From contig JAJUJM010000008.1 of the NCBI GenBank assembly GCA_029265315.1, forward strand, positions 1 through 37,776: 37,776 bases of DNA. The letters run 5' to 3'. A program made the translations under genes and the position numbers. The notes beneath the pieces were generated by a model that saw only the letters and a list, made by a program, of their open reading frames with translations, made no database searches and was not told the DNA's origin. Shown piece by piece: positions 1-8,078 of the stretch. Every line of letters starts with the position of its first letter. The first letter of the stretch is position 1. The DNA comes from Actinomycetota bacterium. Lineage in GTDB: Bacteria > Actinomycetota > Coriobacteriia > Anaerosomatales > PHET01.

Positions 1-2
1 AT

Positions 3-167
3 CGCCAGAATGCGCGCTCCTCGGCTTTTGCCCTGATGACCGTCGACTACCTGCGCGAGCGTGGAGCGCTCGGGGATCGCCCGGCGCCCCACGGATGGCT
101 CCGGGGGCGCCGGCTCTTTCCGCTCACATTCGGACGCCACGAGGCATCCGGCCCAACCAGTGACTAG
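3..167 (+). CDS. C-terminal fragment of an unidentified protein (5' end outside window)
   Basis: An open frame runs in from the window edge and stops at TAG 165-167. It codes for about 54 residues that look like real protein: an Ala/Leu-rich helical stretch (AFALMTVDYLRERGALGD) followed by an Arg/Pro-rich tail. The other two forward frames give either an early stop or an implausible composition. Its stop overlaps the stop of the convergent gene on the minus strand, sharing the CTAG at 164-167, which fits a genuine gene end. The fragment is too short to assign a family, so no function is proposed. Confidence 0.5.
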   Translation, partial: RQNARSSAFALMTVDYLRERGALGDRPAPHGWLRGRRLFPLTFGRHEASGPTSD

Positions 168-1657
168 TTGAAGTCGATGAAGATCGGGTTCGAGTAGAAC
201 CACAGGTCGGCGTACGCCTTCGCGGCGTCGTTCTCGCCCACCAGGTCGTCGATGAGCGGATTGCCCTCGGCATCGGTCTGGTTCGGGACGTTCAGCCCGA
301 GGTTGGTGCCGCGCAGGCGCAGGTAGGTGTCGCGGTCGACGTCCTTGAGCACATACTTGACCGTGTACCAGCTCCTGCTGTCCCGCTGCGATCTCCAGGA
401 GTTCGAAGAGAAGCGGGCCTGGATGGTGGCAGTCGGGTTGGTCTCGGCGTAGTACGCGGCCGTTCCGGGAGCCGCCTTCGGGCCGTAGGCGCCCTTGATC
501 AGGTCGATGTGGTCAACCTTCGGCCGGTCACCGTTGTTGTTGGCCGCCGGCACCCGGAACTGGATGGTCACGTGGACATCGGACCCCTTTCTGACCTTGA
601 GGGTCTGACCCATCGTCGCGCTCTGCGCGCCGTGGCCGGCGGTGAACCTGAGTCCATCGATGAGGTCGCCCTGGACGGCGAAGGAGTTGCCCGAGCGCAT
701 GCCGTCGACAAGTGCCTGGTAGCCCTCACCCTCCACGTACGTGTAGCTCTTTGCGTACTCGCCGGGCCAGAAGTCCCCATCGGTGTTGTGGAAGTCGCTG
801 TTCACGAAGAACCAGAAGTGCCGACCCTCGCCGAGAAGCGCATCCCACAGGCCACCCACTTTCGCGGCCATGTAGTCGGCGCCGCCGTACGTACGCGCGC
901 GGTACGTCACGTCGTTGCCGTTCGCATCCTTGAACGGGCCGTTGTCGTAGCCGCCGCGACCGGGCTCCTTCTGGTGACCAGGGAAGCCCTCGAAGCCGAA
1001 GGCCACGTCGGGCGCGGCATTGTTGAAGTCACGTATGTCGGAGACCTTGTAGGTCTGCTTGCGCGAGGGGTGGTTGATGATGAACCAGCTTGTGTTCGGG
1101 TAGTTCTGCTGCAGCCAGGCCGCACCGTTGACGGCACCCGCGTGCGACGTGTTGTCCTTGGACATAGCGGGACGCGACGTGTCCTTGTCGCTCGCATCGA
1201 ACATGTACTCGAAGTCACTCACCGAGGTCGGTTCATCGGTGACGATCGCAACAGAGGCGTGTTCGTGCGTCGGAACGTTCCACTCGACGCCCTGCACGAG
1301 CATCTTGTCAGGGTAGATCGCGCGCAAGTCACGAATGAGCGGCCAAGACTGCGTCTTGAGTGTGACCCAACGCCAAGTCGTGGCGATCGGGTTGCCGAAC
1401 GCGTCGCGCTTCGAGGTGCCGCCGTGCTCGGAGTTCGCGATCCAGTCCAGACCGTAGTCGCTGAACGCGTGCTTCGCCACATCGAGCTGCGTCTTGCTCC
1501 CATCCGTCAGATACGTGTGCGTGTGGAAGTCGCCGGCGAGGTACCTTCCGTCGCTGATCGCATTCGCAGCGATCGGCAGGGCCACGGTGGCCGCGACCGC
1601 TGCCGACAAGACACCGAGCGCGATGCGCCGACGCCTTCCCCCAAGGTCAAGCTTCAT
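164..1657 (-). CDS. Secreted PHP-domain metal-dependent phosphoesterase (CehA/McbA-like)
   Basis: A 497-residue exported protein. Residues 1-33 form a signal peptide: an Arg-rich start, a hydrophobic core and an ANA cleavage site. The mature part begins with the PHP metal motif GDFHTHTYLTDG (H45, H47), followed by NSEHGG (H78), and further on INHPSR and NSDFHNTDGDF, which supply more His/Asp ligands. PHP proteins of this kind hydrolyse phosphoester or related bonds at a two- or three-metal centre; the substrate here is unknown. The C-terminal ~170 residues look like a beta-rich accessory domain. The start is supported by an AAGGGG ribosome site just upstream on the minus strand. It is transcribed divergently from the ADP-ribosylglycohydrolase gene across a 156-base gap. 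Family call firm, substrate unknown. Confidence 0.85.
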   Translation of the reverse strand: MKLDLGGRRRRIALGVLSAAVAATVALPIAANAISDGRYLAGDFHTHTYLTDGSKTQLDVAKHAFSDYGLDWIANSEHGGTSKRDAFGNPIATTWRWVTLKTQSWPLIRDLRAIYPDKMLVQGVEWNVPTHEHASVAIVTDEPTSVSDFEYMFDASDKDTSRPAMSKDNTSHAGAVNGAAWLQQNYPNTSWFIINHPSRKQTYKVSDIRDFNNAAPDVAFGFEGFPGHQKEPGRGGYDNGPFKDANGNDVTYRARTYGGADYMAAKVGGLWDALLGEGRHFWFFVNSDFHNTDGDFWPGEYAKSYTYVEGEGYQALVDGMRSGNSFAVQGDLIDGLRFTAGHGAQSATMGQTLKVRKGSDVHVTIQFRVPAANNNGDRPKVDHIDLIKGAYGPKAAPGTAAYYAETNPTATIQARFSSNSWRSQRDSRSWYTVKYVLKDVDRDTYLRLRGTNLGLNVPNQTDAEGNPLIDDLVGENDAAKAYADLWFYSNPIFIDFN

Positions 1658-1813
1658 GAATCGCCCCTTTCGTCCGCTGAATCGAGCCTCGAGAATCCCG
1701 GCGGGATCCTCTGTGCGGAAGGTATGCGGTCACGCCTCAGGTGTGGCTACACAGACGTTGCGAGAATCGAGCTTTCTCGTTGCATGGGGCACCTCCATAC
1801 AGAACGGACTATC

Positions 1814-2740
1814 ATGCGAGCCATGGGCCTGCGTAGCCGATACCGGGGTTGCCTCCTCGGCCTCGCCACGGGTGATGTCGTCGGGACGACGGTCGAGTTC
1901 AGGGCGCGCGGCACCTTTCCGCCTGTTGTCGACATGGTCGGGGGTGGTCCCTTCGGACTCGAGCCCGGGCAGTGGACCGACGACACCTCCATGGCGCTCT
2001 GCCTTGCCGCCAGTCTGATCGAGTGCGGCGGTTTCGATGCGAGGGACCAGATGTCCCGCTACGTCGATTGGTGGCGCCACGGGTACATGAGTTCGACCGG
2101 CGCGTGCTTCGACATCGGCAACACGGTCCGAGCGGCGCTCGCCCGGTTCGAGCGGGACAGCGACCCGTTCTCGGGTTCTGACGATCCTCGGACTGCCGGT
2201 AACGGGTCTCTGATGCGGCTCGCCCCGATTCCGATGTTCTTCCATCCGGACACCCACGCGGTTGTGCGCTATGCGGCCGAGAGTTCGCGCACGACGCATG
2301 CGGCGCCCGAGGCCGTCGAGTGCTGCATGGTGCTCGGCAGCGTGATCGGCTCCGCGCTGTCAGGAGCGTCGAAGGACGAGGTCCTCGAGGTGGACGGCAT
2401 CGACCTGACGCAACCTCGGGTCGCGGCCATCGCCAACAGGGCCTACCTCGACAAATCGGAAGACGAGATCCGGGGAAGCGGGTACTGTGTGGCCTCACTC
2501 GAGGCAGCCCTGTGGTGCTTCGCGCGAACGGACTCCTTCGCCGATGCTGTGCTCCGCGCAGCGAACCTGGGCGACGACGCCGACACGACTGCCGCCATCG
2601 CAGGGCAGGTCGCCGGGGCGTACTACGGCGAGGAGGGCATACCGGAGGAGTGGCGGGTGCACCTCACCCTCGCGGATCAGATAGTGGCGATGGCGGACAG
2701 GCTCCTGGACCTCGCCGGATCTCGCCGGGTGGCCGGGTAG
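1814..2740 (+). CDS. ADP-ribosylglycohydrolase family protein (DraG-like)
   Basis: A 308-residue protein of the ADP-ribosylglycohydrolase fold, which removes ADP-ribose from protein side chains or small molecules using two Mg ions. The two family metal motifs are present: GQWTDDTSMAL near residues 52-62 and NLGDDADTTAAIAGQ near residues 251-265. RGCLLGLATGDVVGTTVEF at the N-terminus is also typical. The open frame extends far upstream, but that part is antisense to the PHP gene. The family start fits ATG 1814 or ATG 1823, and neither has a strong ribosome site. An inverted repeat CGAGAA...TTCTCG lies at 1761-1779 upstream. No nitrogenase genes are visible, so a DraG role in nitrogen fixation is not implied. 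The start is the main uncertainty. Confidence 0.88.
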   Translation: MRAMGLRSRYRGCLLGLATGDVVGTTVEFRARGTFPPVVDMVGGGPFGLEPGQWTDDTSMALCLAASLIECGGFDARDQMSRYVDWWRHGYMSSTGACFDIGNTVRAALARFERDSDPFSGSDDPRTAGNGSLMRLAPIPMFFHPDTHAVVRYAAESSRTTHAAPEAVECCMVLGSVIGSALSGASKDEVLEVDGIDLTQPRVAAIANRAYLDKSEDEIRGSGYCVASLEAALWCFARTDSFADAVLRAANLGDDADTTAAIAGQVAGAYYGEEGIPEEWRVHLTLADQIVAMADRLLDLAGSRRVAG

Positions 2741-2795
2741 TCCGGTGACCACGGTCCGACGCTCACGGGTGAGCTCAGGCACAGCGGGTCACGCC

Positions 2796-3305
2796 ATGGC
2801 CAAGGGATTCGCACCGATAGTCGGCACGGCCTCGCGGGTGCTGGTGCTCGGGACGATCCCCAGCGTCGCATCACTTGAGGCCGCGCAGTACTACGCTCAC
2901 CCGCGCAATGCCTTCTGGCCCATCATGCAGGCGCTCTTCGGGATTCCTCGCGATGCGCCCTACGAGGAGCGCACCGCAGGGCTCGCGGCGTCCGGGGTGG
3001 CGCTTTGGGACGTGCTCGCGGCTGCCGAGCGACCGGGAAGCCTTGATACGGACATCGTCGCCGGTTCGGTGCGGACGAACGCCCTTCCGGACTTCTTCGA
3101 GGCCCATCCGGCGATCCGGACCGTCTTCTTCAACGGTCAGAAGGCGGAGCAGCTGTTCGCGAGGTTCGTGCTTCCGGACCTCGCACGGTCCGGCATCGAC
3201 TTGACGATGACGCGATTGCCTTCCACGAGTCCCGCGAACACCGCGACGCTTGACGCGAAGATCGCCGCGTGGAGCGCGCTCAAGGACGCGCTCCGGGAAC
3301 TCTGA
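2796..3305 (+). CDS. DNA-deoxyinosine / mismatch-specific uracil-DNA glycosylase family protein
   Basis: About 169 residues. It belongs to the uracil-DNA glycosylase superfamily, in the branch annotated as DNA-deoxyinosine glycosylase (family 6-like). The evidence is VLVLGTIPSVASLEAAQYY near the N-terminus, followed by HPRNAFWPIM, and the C-terminal motif RLPSTSPAN. These proteins cut deaminated bases (hypoxanthine or uracil) out of DNA to begin base excision repair. The frame opens at GTG 2745, just after the preceding stop, but relatives begin close to the GFAPI segment, so ATG 2796 is preferred; GTG 2745 would add 17 residues. It is probably co-transcribed with the ADP-ribosylglycohydrolase. 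The following gene is convergent, and a perfect 12-base palindrome (ACGTCGCGACGT, 3314-3325) lies between them. Confidence 0.85.
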   Translation: MAKGFAPIVGTASRVLVLGTIPSVASLEAAQYYAHPRNAFWPIMQALFGIPRDAPYEERTAGLAASGVALWDVLAAAERPGSLDTDIVAGSVRTNALPDFFEAHPAIRTVFFNGQKAEQLFARFVLPDLARSGIDLTMTRLPSTSPANTATLDAKIAAWSALKDALREL

Positions 3306-3404
3306 CCCGCACTGACGTCGCGACGTGCTGACCCCGCCGGGTCCCGCCGGTCGGTCGTACGTGCAGGGATCGCCGTTCGCACGTGCTCCGCTCGCCGGTC
3401 GTGC

Positions 3405-5216
3405 TCACCGGCTCCAGCTCGAAGCGATGATCGCGTCGGCGAGCCGTTCGGCCGCGTGCCCGTCGAGCGGCCCGTTGTAGCGCTCGTTGAAGGCCGCGAG
3501 GGCGTCCGCATCCGGCATCTCGAACCTGCCGGAGATCGCGCGCATGAGCAGTGATCGCACCCCTTCGGCGTCACGGGCCTCTTGTCCGATGCCTTCGCGC
3601 ACGAACGGGACCTCCTGGACGCCGTCGTCCGGGTTGATGACGACGAGCGGTCTGCCCATGGCGGCCGCTTCGAAGCCGACCGAGGACACGTGCACGGCCA
3701 CCACGTCCGAGATCGCGATCAGGTCGACGAGCCGAGAGTCGCGTGGGGCGATAACGTGCGGCAGGGTCGAGTGCCGGGCGAGCACGCGGTGGTACGGTGC
3801 CTCACGGCCCGCTCCCTGCGGGTGGAGCTTCACCACGAGCAGTGCCTCGGGAAGGCGATCGAGCGCCTCGACGAGCGCGTCGAAGGCCCGCTCCATCGAG
3901 CTGCCGGAGAGGCGGTGGCTCGCGTAGTTCGCGGCGAACATGACGAGGTGGCGGGACTCGTCCGGCTCCAACCCCAGCGAGGCGAGGACCCGCTCGCGTG
4001 GGACCGGCTCGGCGGCCACGGCGTGGTCGAGGCGTGGGTCACCCGTGACCGCGATGCGGCCGGGTGGCGTGCCCAGTGATGTCAGTACCTCGGCGTACGC
4101 TGGTCCAAAGACCGCGAACGTCGAGAAGGGCATCTCGGCCCACTGCGGGATGTCATGGATGATGCCGTGCTGCACGCAGGTGACGGGGATACCGCGTGCC
4201 TCGGCCACGCAGGTGAGGGGGGTGACGATACGGTTCGTCTCGCCGAGCAGGACGAGTCGCTCGCAGGCGACGTCATCGAGAATACGGGTCACGCGTCGCA
4301 GGAGTGAGGGTGCGGTGACGCCCGCGTGGGCCGCGACCTCGGCCGCGAACGCGGTGGCGACGGGCGCGAGTTCGTCGGGCAGCGCCGCGACGATGTCTCG
4401 CACCGCGCGCCGGCGGCACAGAGCGAAGCGGGCGAGGATGCCCGGCGGGTAGGGGTCCACCCAGTCGCGCCCATCCACGACGAGGTCGCACTCGAAGCCG
4501 CTTTTCAGTGTGCGGCCGTCGTTCGAGAGCTCGAGCTTGATCACGCCACGCCCACGCTCGCGGAGCAGCTTCACGGCAGGACCGGCGATGGCCTCGTCCC
4601 TCGGCGCCTGCACCACGAAGCCGATGGGCGCTTCGGCTGCGGCAGCCGCCACGCCGCGTGCAGCTGTGCGCGCTCTTGCTCTGGACGCCGCTCGCCGGGC
4701 GTGACGGAGCGTGCCCACGAGGGAGCGCACGAACGGTGCGCGGACGCCGGGAAGCAGGGGTGCGCGCTCTGTGCGCGGCTTTGGTACTGAAGGCAGCTGT
4801 GCGGCGAGGAAGGCCGCCGTGAACACGTCGACGCCGGAGGTCTCGATCCGCGCGTCGCCGCCAACGGCCTTTGCGATCGCGTCGGCGCATCTGCGTGCGC
4901 GCGCAGCGGCGAAGCCCACGCCGTGCTGCACGAGCCGTCGCGTGACGGCCTCGACGTGCGCGGCGGACTGACCCTGGTGCCCTGCGGCCGCGGCCGCGAC
5001 ACCCGCGACCGCGCGCGCCCAGGCCCACGCGTCGGCCTCGATCTCGCGCCTGAGCGGGTCGAGCTCGATGAATCGCGCGGGGGTCTCCGGGTGCGCGTCG
5101 GTGAACGCCGCCCATGCGTCCCAGTCCAGGAACACGACGAGGTCGAACCGACCGCTTGCGGCGGCATCGGGCACGGTGCGCCCGCCACAGATGAGCGCGT
5201 TTCGCGGAGTCTCCAT
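3405..5216 (-). CDS. GT-B-type glycosyl/glycerophosphate transferase-like protein of surface polysaccharide synthesis
   Basis: A 603-residue cytoplasmic protein. The C-terminal half looks like the GT-B transferases that build capsules and teichoic acids. It has a VTCVQHGIIHD segment near residue 345, FAVFGPAYAEVL, VTGDPRLDH, the phosphate-binding-type LLVVKLHPQG, and AVHVSSVGFEAAAMGRPLVVI near the end. The N-terminal part (LICGGRTVPDA, VVFLDWDAWAAF) is a less familiar alpha/beta region. ATG 5216 is used because the frame further upstream is antisense to the cytidylyltransferase gene. It is divergent from the nonulosonate operon, with a 147-base shared promoter region, which suggests a role in transferring the same or a neighbouring sugar. 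Substrate not determinable; a nonulosonate transferase is one possibility. Confidence 0.75.
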   Translation of the reverse strand: METPRNALICGGRTVPDAAASGRFDLVVFLDWDAWAAFTDAHPETPARFIELDPLRREIEADAWAWARAVAGVAAAAAGHQGQSAAHVEAVTRRLVQHGVGFAAARARRCADAIAKAVGGDARIETSGVDVFTAAFLAAQLPSVPKPRTERAPLLPGVRAPFVRSLVGTLRHARRAASRARARTAARGVAAAAAEAPIGFVVQAPRDEAIAGPAVKLLRERGRGVIKLELSNDGRTLKSGFECDLVVDGRDWVDPYPPGILARFALCRRRAVRDIVAALPDELAPVATAFAAEVAAHAGVTAPSLLRRVTRILDDVACERLVLLGETNRIVTPLTCVAEARGIPVTCVQHGIIHDIPQWAEMPFSTFAVFGPAYAEVLTSLGTPPGRIAVTGDPRLDHAVAAEPVPRERVLASLGLEPDESRHLVMFAANYASHRLSGSSMERAFDALVEALDRLPEALLVVKLHPQGAGREAPYHRVLARHSTLPHVIAPRDSRLVDLIAISDVVAVHVSSVGFEAAAMGRPLVVINPDDGVQEVPFVREGIGQEARDAEGVRSLLMRAISGRFEMPDADALAAFNERYNGPLDGHAAERLADAIIASSWSR

Positions 5217-5282
5217 GTCGCGACACGATACCGTATGGCTACGGATGCGTGCCGCGGAATCGGGTGCTCGCCTGCGCTCGAC

Positions 5283-5288
5283 TATACT
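5283..5288 (+). promoter_or_regulatory. Putative -10 element of the nonulosonate operon
   Basis: TATACT matches the sigma70/SigA -10 consensus at 5 of 6 positions. It lies about 75 bases before the GTG start at 5364 in the gap between divergent genes. No convincing -35 element is visible 17 bases upstream. Confidence 0.45.
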
Positions 5289-5363
5289 TTCTTGCGCACC
5301 ACGAACCGTTGGAACGCATGACACCTGAACACACCCGCACTCGCCATCGAAGGGGACCGCGAC

Positions 5364-7001
5364 GTGAACTGGGTACTCATCCCGGCCCGCAAGGGGTCCA
5401 AAGGCGTGCCGGGCAAGAACACGCGGCTGCTCGCCGGCTCGCCGCTCGTCGCACACGTGTTCCGCGCGGTCGAGCGGGCGTTCGGAGCCGGCTCGATCGT
5501 CGTGAGCACCGATGAGCCGGCGGTCCGCCGCTTGGCCCCGGAGGGTGCCACTGTGCTCGAGCGCCCAGCGGACCTCGCGGGCGATGCGGTCACGCTCGAC
5601 GAGGTGGCGGCGGCCGTGGCCCGCGAACTGCTCGCGCGTGGTGCGTCGCCCGATGACGTGCTGCTCACCGTGCAGCCAACGAGCCCGTTCATCGAGCCCG
5701 ATTCGCTGCGCCGTGCGGCAGACATGGTGCAGGGCGGCGCCGGATGCGTGCTCTCGGTGACCGACGACCGTCACCTGCGCTGGACGATCGAAGACGGGGT
5801 CGCCAGGCCGCTGTTCTCCGAGCGCGTCAATCGCCAGTGGCTGCCACCCACCTACGCCGAGACCGGCGGTGTGATCGCGGCGCATCTCGGTGCGGTCGCA
5901 GAGACCGGGACCCGCATCCTCGAGCCGGTCGAGCTGCTCGTGCTCGACGCCGTCGAGGCGCTCGACATCGACACCTTCGCCGACTGGGCGGTGGCCGAGC
6001 ACTTCGCGGCCCGCCGCTCGATCGTGATACGCGCTGACGGCGCCCGCTCGCTTGGCATGGGGCACGTCTACCGCGCGCTCGCGCTCGAGCACGCGCTCGC
6101 CGCCCACGACCTCACCATCGTGACTCGCGAGGACGGCGACCGCTCACTGGGCGCCGACTTCCTCACGGAAGCCTCCGCGCGCGTCACGCGCATCTCGGAC
6201 GAGGAGGACTTCTTCGAGCTGCTCGAGCACCGTGAACCTGACATCGTCGTGCTCGACGTGCTCGACACCGAGCGCGCCTACGTCGAGCGCGTGAAAGAGC
6301 ACGCGGGCTTCACCGTGTGCATCGAGGACCTCGGCGAGGGCTCGCACGTCGCCGACCTCGTCATCAACGACCTCTACACCGACTTCTACCCTCGCGAGAA
6401 CCACTGGTACGGAGTCCAGTTCGCGCTGCTCGGCCCGCAGTTCGAGGCCACGCCCGCTCGCGAGGACGTCGCATCCGAGGTCCGCCGCGTGCTCGTCACG
6501 TTCGGCGGTACCGACCCGGGCGACCTCACGCGCACGGCCTTGCGCGCACTCGCACACATCGGGTTTGACGGCGAGGTGGTGTGCGTGCTCGGGCCTGGCT
6601 ACTCGCACGGCGAGCTCGAACTGGCTGAGTTCGGCCTCACGGGCACCGTGCACCGCGCGGCGACCAACCTCGCCGAGATCATGCACGAGTCCGACATCGC
6701 GCTCACCTCGGCTGGCCGCACCGTGACCGAGCTCATGACGCAGGGGGTGCCGACCATCGCCCTGTGCCAGAACGAGCGCGAGCTGACGCACACCCACGCC
6801 TCCGGCCCCTTCGGCGTCATGAACCTGGGGCTGGGGCGGCACGTCACCGTCGAGGGTCTGGCGAGCCACCTGTCGCTGCTCATCGCCGACGAGCGTTTGC
6901 GCCGCTCGATGCACGACCGCATGCGCAAGGCCGTCGCCGGGCGCTCGAACCAGGCCATCGCCGAGATGATCGTGTCGTCCGCCACCGGACAAGGAGAGTA
7001 G
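5364..7001 (+). CDS. Fused CMP-nonulosonate cytidylyltransferase and PseG-like UDP-sugar hydrolase
   Basis: A 545-residue two-domain enzyme. Residues 1 to about 215 are a NeuA/PseF-type cytidylyltransferase: IPARKGSKGVPGKN is the CTP-binding loop, then VVSTDE and LTVQPTSPFIE. From about residue 218 (RADGARSLGMGHVYRAL) the protein is PseG/MurG-like GT-B, with VTFGGTDPGD and a C-terminal TSAGRTVTELMTQGVPTIAL. PseG removes UDP from a 2,4-diacetamido sugar, and PseF activates the finished nonulosonic acid with CMP. The two steps flank the condensation done by the next gene's product. GTG 5364 is preceded by AAGGGGACC at good spacing. It leads an operon with the synthase and the pyruvyltransferase-like gene. 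The exact sugar (pseudaminic, legionaminic or other) cannot be read from sequence. Confidence 0.88.
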   Translation: MNWVLIPARKGSKGVPGKNTRLLAGSPLVAHVFRAVERAFGAGSIVVSTDEPAVRRLAPEGATVLERPADLAGDAVTLDEVAAAVARELLARGASPDDVLLTVQPTSPFIEPDSLRRAADMVQGGAGCVLSVTDDRHLRWTIEDGVARPLFSERVNRQWLPPTYAETGGVIAAHLGAVAETGTRILEPVELLVLDAVEALDIDTFADWAVAEHFAARRSIVIRADGARSLGMGHVYRALALEHALAAHDLTIVTREDGDRSLGADFLTEASARVTRISDEEDFFELLEHREPDIVVLDVLDTERAYVERVKEHAGFTVCIEDLGEGSHVADLVINDLYTDFYPRENHWYGVQFALLGPQFEATPAREDVASEVRRVLVTFGGTDPGDLTRTALRALAHIGFDGEVVCVLGPGYSHGELELAEFGLTGTVHRAATNLAEIMHESDIALTSAGRTVTELMTQGVPTIALCQNERELTHTHASGPFGVMNLGLGRHVTVEGLASHLSLLIADERLRRSMHDRMRKAVAGRSNQAIAEMIVSSATGQGE

Positions 7002-7010
7002 ATCCGCACC

Positions 7011-8078
7011 ATGACCAAGCCGCTCATCGAGATCGCGGGCCGCCCTGTGGGACCCGGTCACCCGCCCTTCACCATCGCCGAGGTCGGCGTCCACCACTAC
7101 AACAGCATCGAGCTCGCGAAGGCCTACGTCCTCGCCGCAAGGGTCGCGGGCGTGGACGCCGTGAAGTTCCAGACGTACTCGGCCGACCGGCTCGCCGCGA
7201 AGTGGGCGCCCACGTACTGGAACGACGGCAGTGGGCGCACGCAGCACGACATCTTCGCCGAGCGCAGCCTGCTCACCGACGCCGACTACGACGAGCTGTT
7301 CGCCTACGCCGCCGAGTTGGGCGTGCTGTTCCTGTCCACGCCGTTTGACACCGACGCGGCCAGGATGCTCGGTGACCGGGGGATGGCGGCGTTCAAGATC
7401 GCCTCGGCCGACATCACCGACCTGCCGCTGCTGCGTGCCGTGGCCGCGTACGGGCGCCCCGTGCTCATGTCGACCGGCGCCTCGACGCTCGACGAGGTCG
7501 CGGTCGCGCTCGACACCGTGCGCCAGGCAGGCGCGCCCGTCGCCCTGCTGCACTGCTCGCTCTCGTACCCGACCGCCGTGCCGGACGCGAACCTCGGGCG
7601 TCTGCGTGCTTTGGCCGAGCGCTTCGAGGGAGTCGTGCTGGGCTACTCCGACCACACGCAGCCGCAGGACTCCGAGCTCACGTGCCCGCTCGCGGTAGCC
7701 CTGGGTGCGTCGATCATCGAGAAGCACTTCACGCTGAACAAGGCGCTCGAGGGCGACGACCACTACCACGCGGTGGACGCCGACGGCCTCGCGCGCCTCG
7801 TCAAGAACTGCCGCGAGGCGCACCTCATGGCTCGCGACCTGGGCGAGATGACCGAGGCCGAGCAGGCCGCGCGCTCGTTCGCCCGGCGCAGCATCGTGGC
7901 GGCCCGAGCGTTGCCTGCAGGCACCGTGCTCACCGAGGCAGACGTCGACTTCAAGCGGCCCGGGACCGGTCTCTCGCCGGCGCGCCTCTCGGAGGTGCTC
8001 GGCCGTCGCCTCACACGTGACCTGGCGGCCGATGACCTCGTCATGCTCGAGGACCTCGACGTGGCGGGCGGTGCCTAG
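7011..8078 (+). CDS. N-acetylneuraminate/pseudaminate synthase family protein (NeuB/PseI-like)
   Basis: A 355-residue enzyme that condenses phosphoenolpyruvate with a six-carbon acetamido sugar to give a nine-carbon nonulosonic acid. The NeuB domain (about 1-260) shows IAEVGVHHYNS, VKFQTYSAD, STPFDTDAARML, KIASADITDLPLL, STGASTLDEV, GYSDHTQ and IEKHFTL. The C-terminal 70 residues are a SAF/antifreeze-like lid domain (SIVAARALPAGTVLTEADV, then GRRLTRDL). It starts 9 bases after the upstream stop, with GGAGAG as ribosome site, and the next gene begins directly after its stop. The NulO type is not resolved. PseB, PseC and PseH-type enzymes are not in the window and must be encoded elsewhere if the pathway is complete. 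Confidence 0.93.
   Translation: MTKPLIEIAGRPVGPGHPPFTIAEVGVHHYNSIELAKAYVLAARVAGVDAVKFQTYSADRLAAKWAPTYWNDGSGRTQHDIFAERSLLTDADYDELFAYAAELGVLFLSTPFDTDAARMLGDRGMAAFKIASADITDLPLLRAVAAYGRPVLMSTGASTLDEVAVALDTVRQAGAPVALLHCSLSYPTAVPDANLGRLRALAERFEGVVLGYSDHTQPQDSELTCPLAVALGASIIEKHFTLNKALEGDDHYHAVDADGLARLVKNCREAHLMARDLGEMTEAEQAARSFARRSIVAARALPAGTVLTEADVDFKRPGTGLSPARLSEVLGRRLTRDLAADDLVMLEDLDVAGGA

Noticed and set aside
509-1813. Forward open frame continuous with the ADP-ribosylglycohydrolase gene
   Set aside because: It is antisense to the secreted PHP protein. Its translation is Arg/Val-rich without domains, and the family N-terminus begins at 1814-1823.
3306-3404. Terminator or attachment site at the palindrome ACGTCGCGACGT
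   Set aside because: The palindrome is perfect but short, has no T-run and no partner repeat; it could be chance in GC-rich DNA.
4273-5226. 317-codon minus-strand open frame
   Set aside because: Arg-rich shadow frame of the GT-B gene with no recognisable motifs, typical of high-GC DNA.
5217-6107. Minus-strand open frame extending the GT-B gene upstream
   Set aside because: It runs antisense through the cytidylyltransferase gene; the real N-terminus fits ATG 5216.
6144-7823. 559-codon minus-strand open frame
   Set aside because: Antisense to two well-supported enzymes; composition is Arg/Gly/Val/His-rich without fold signatures.
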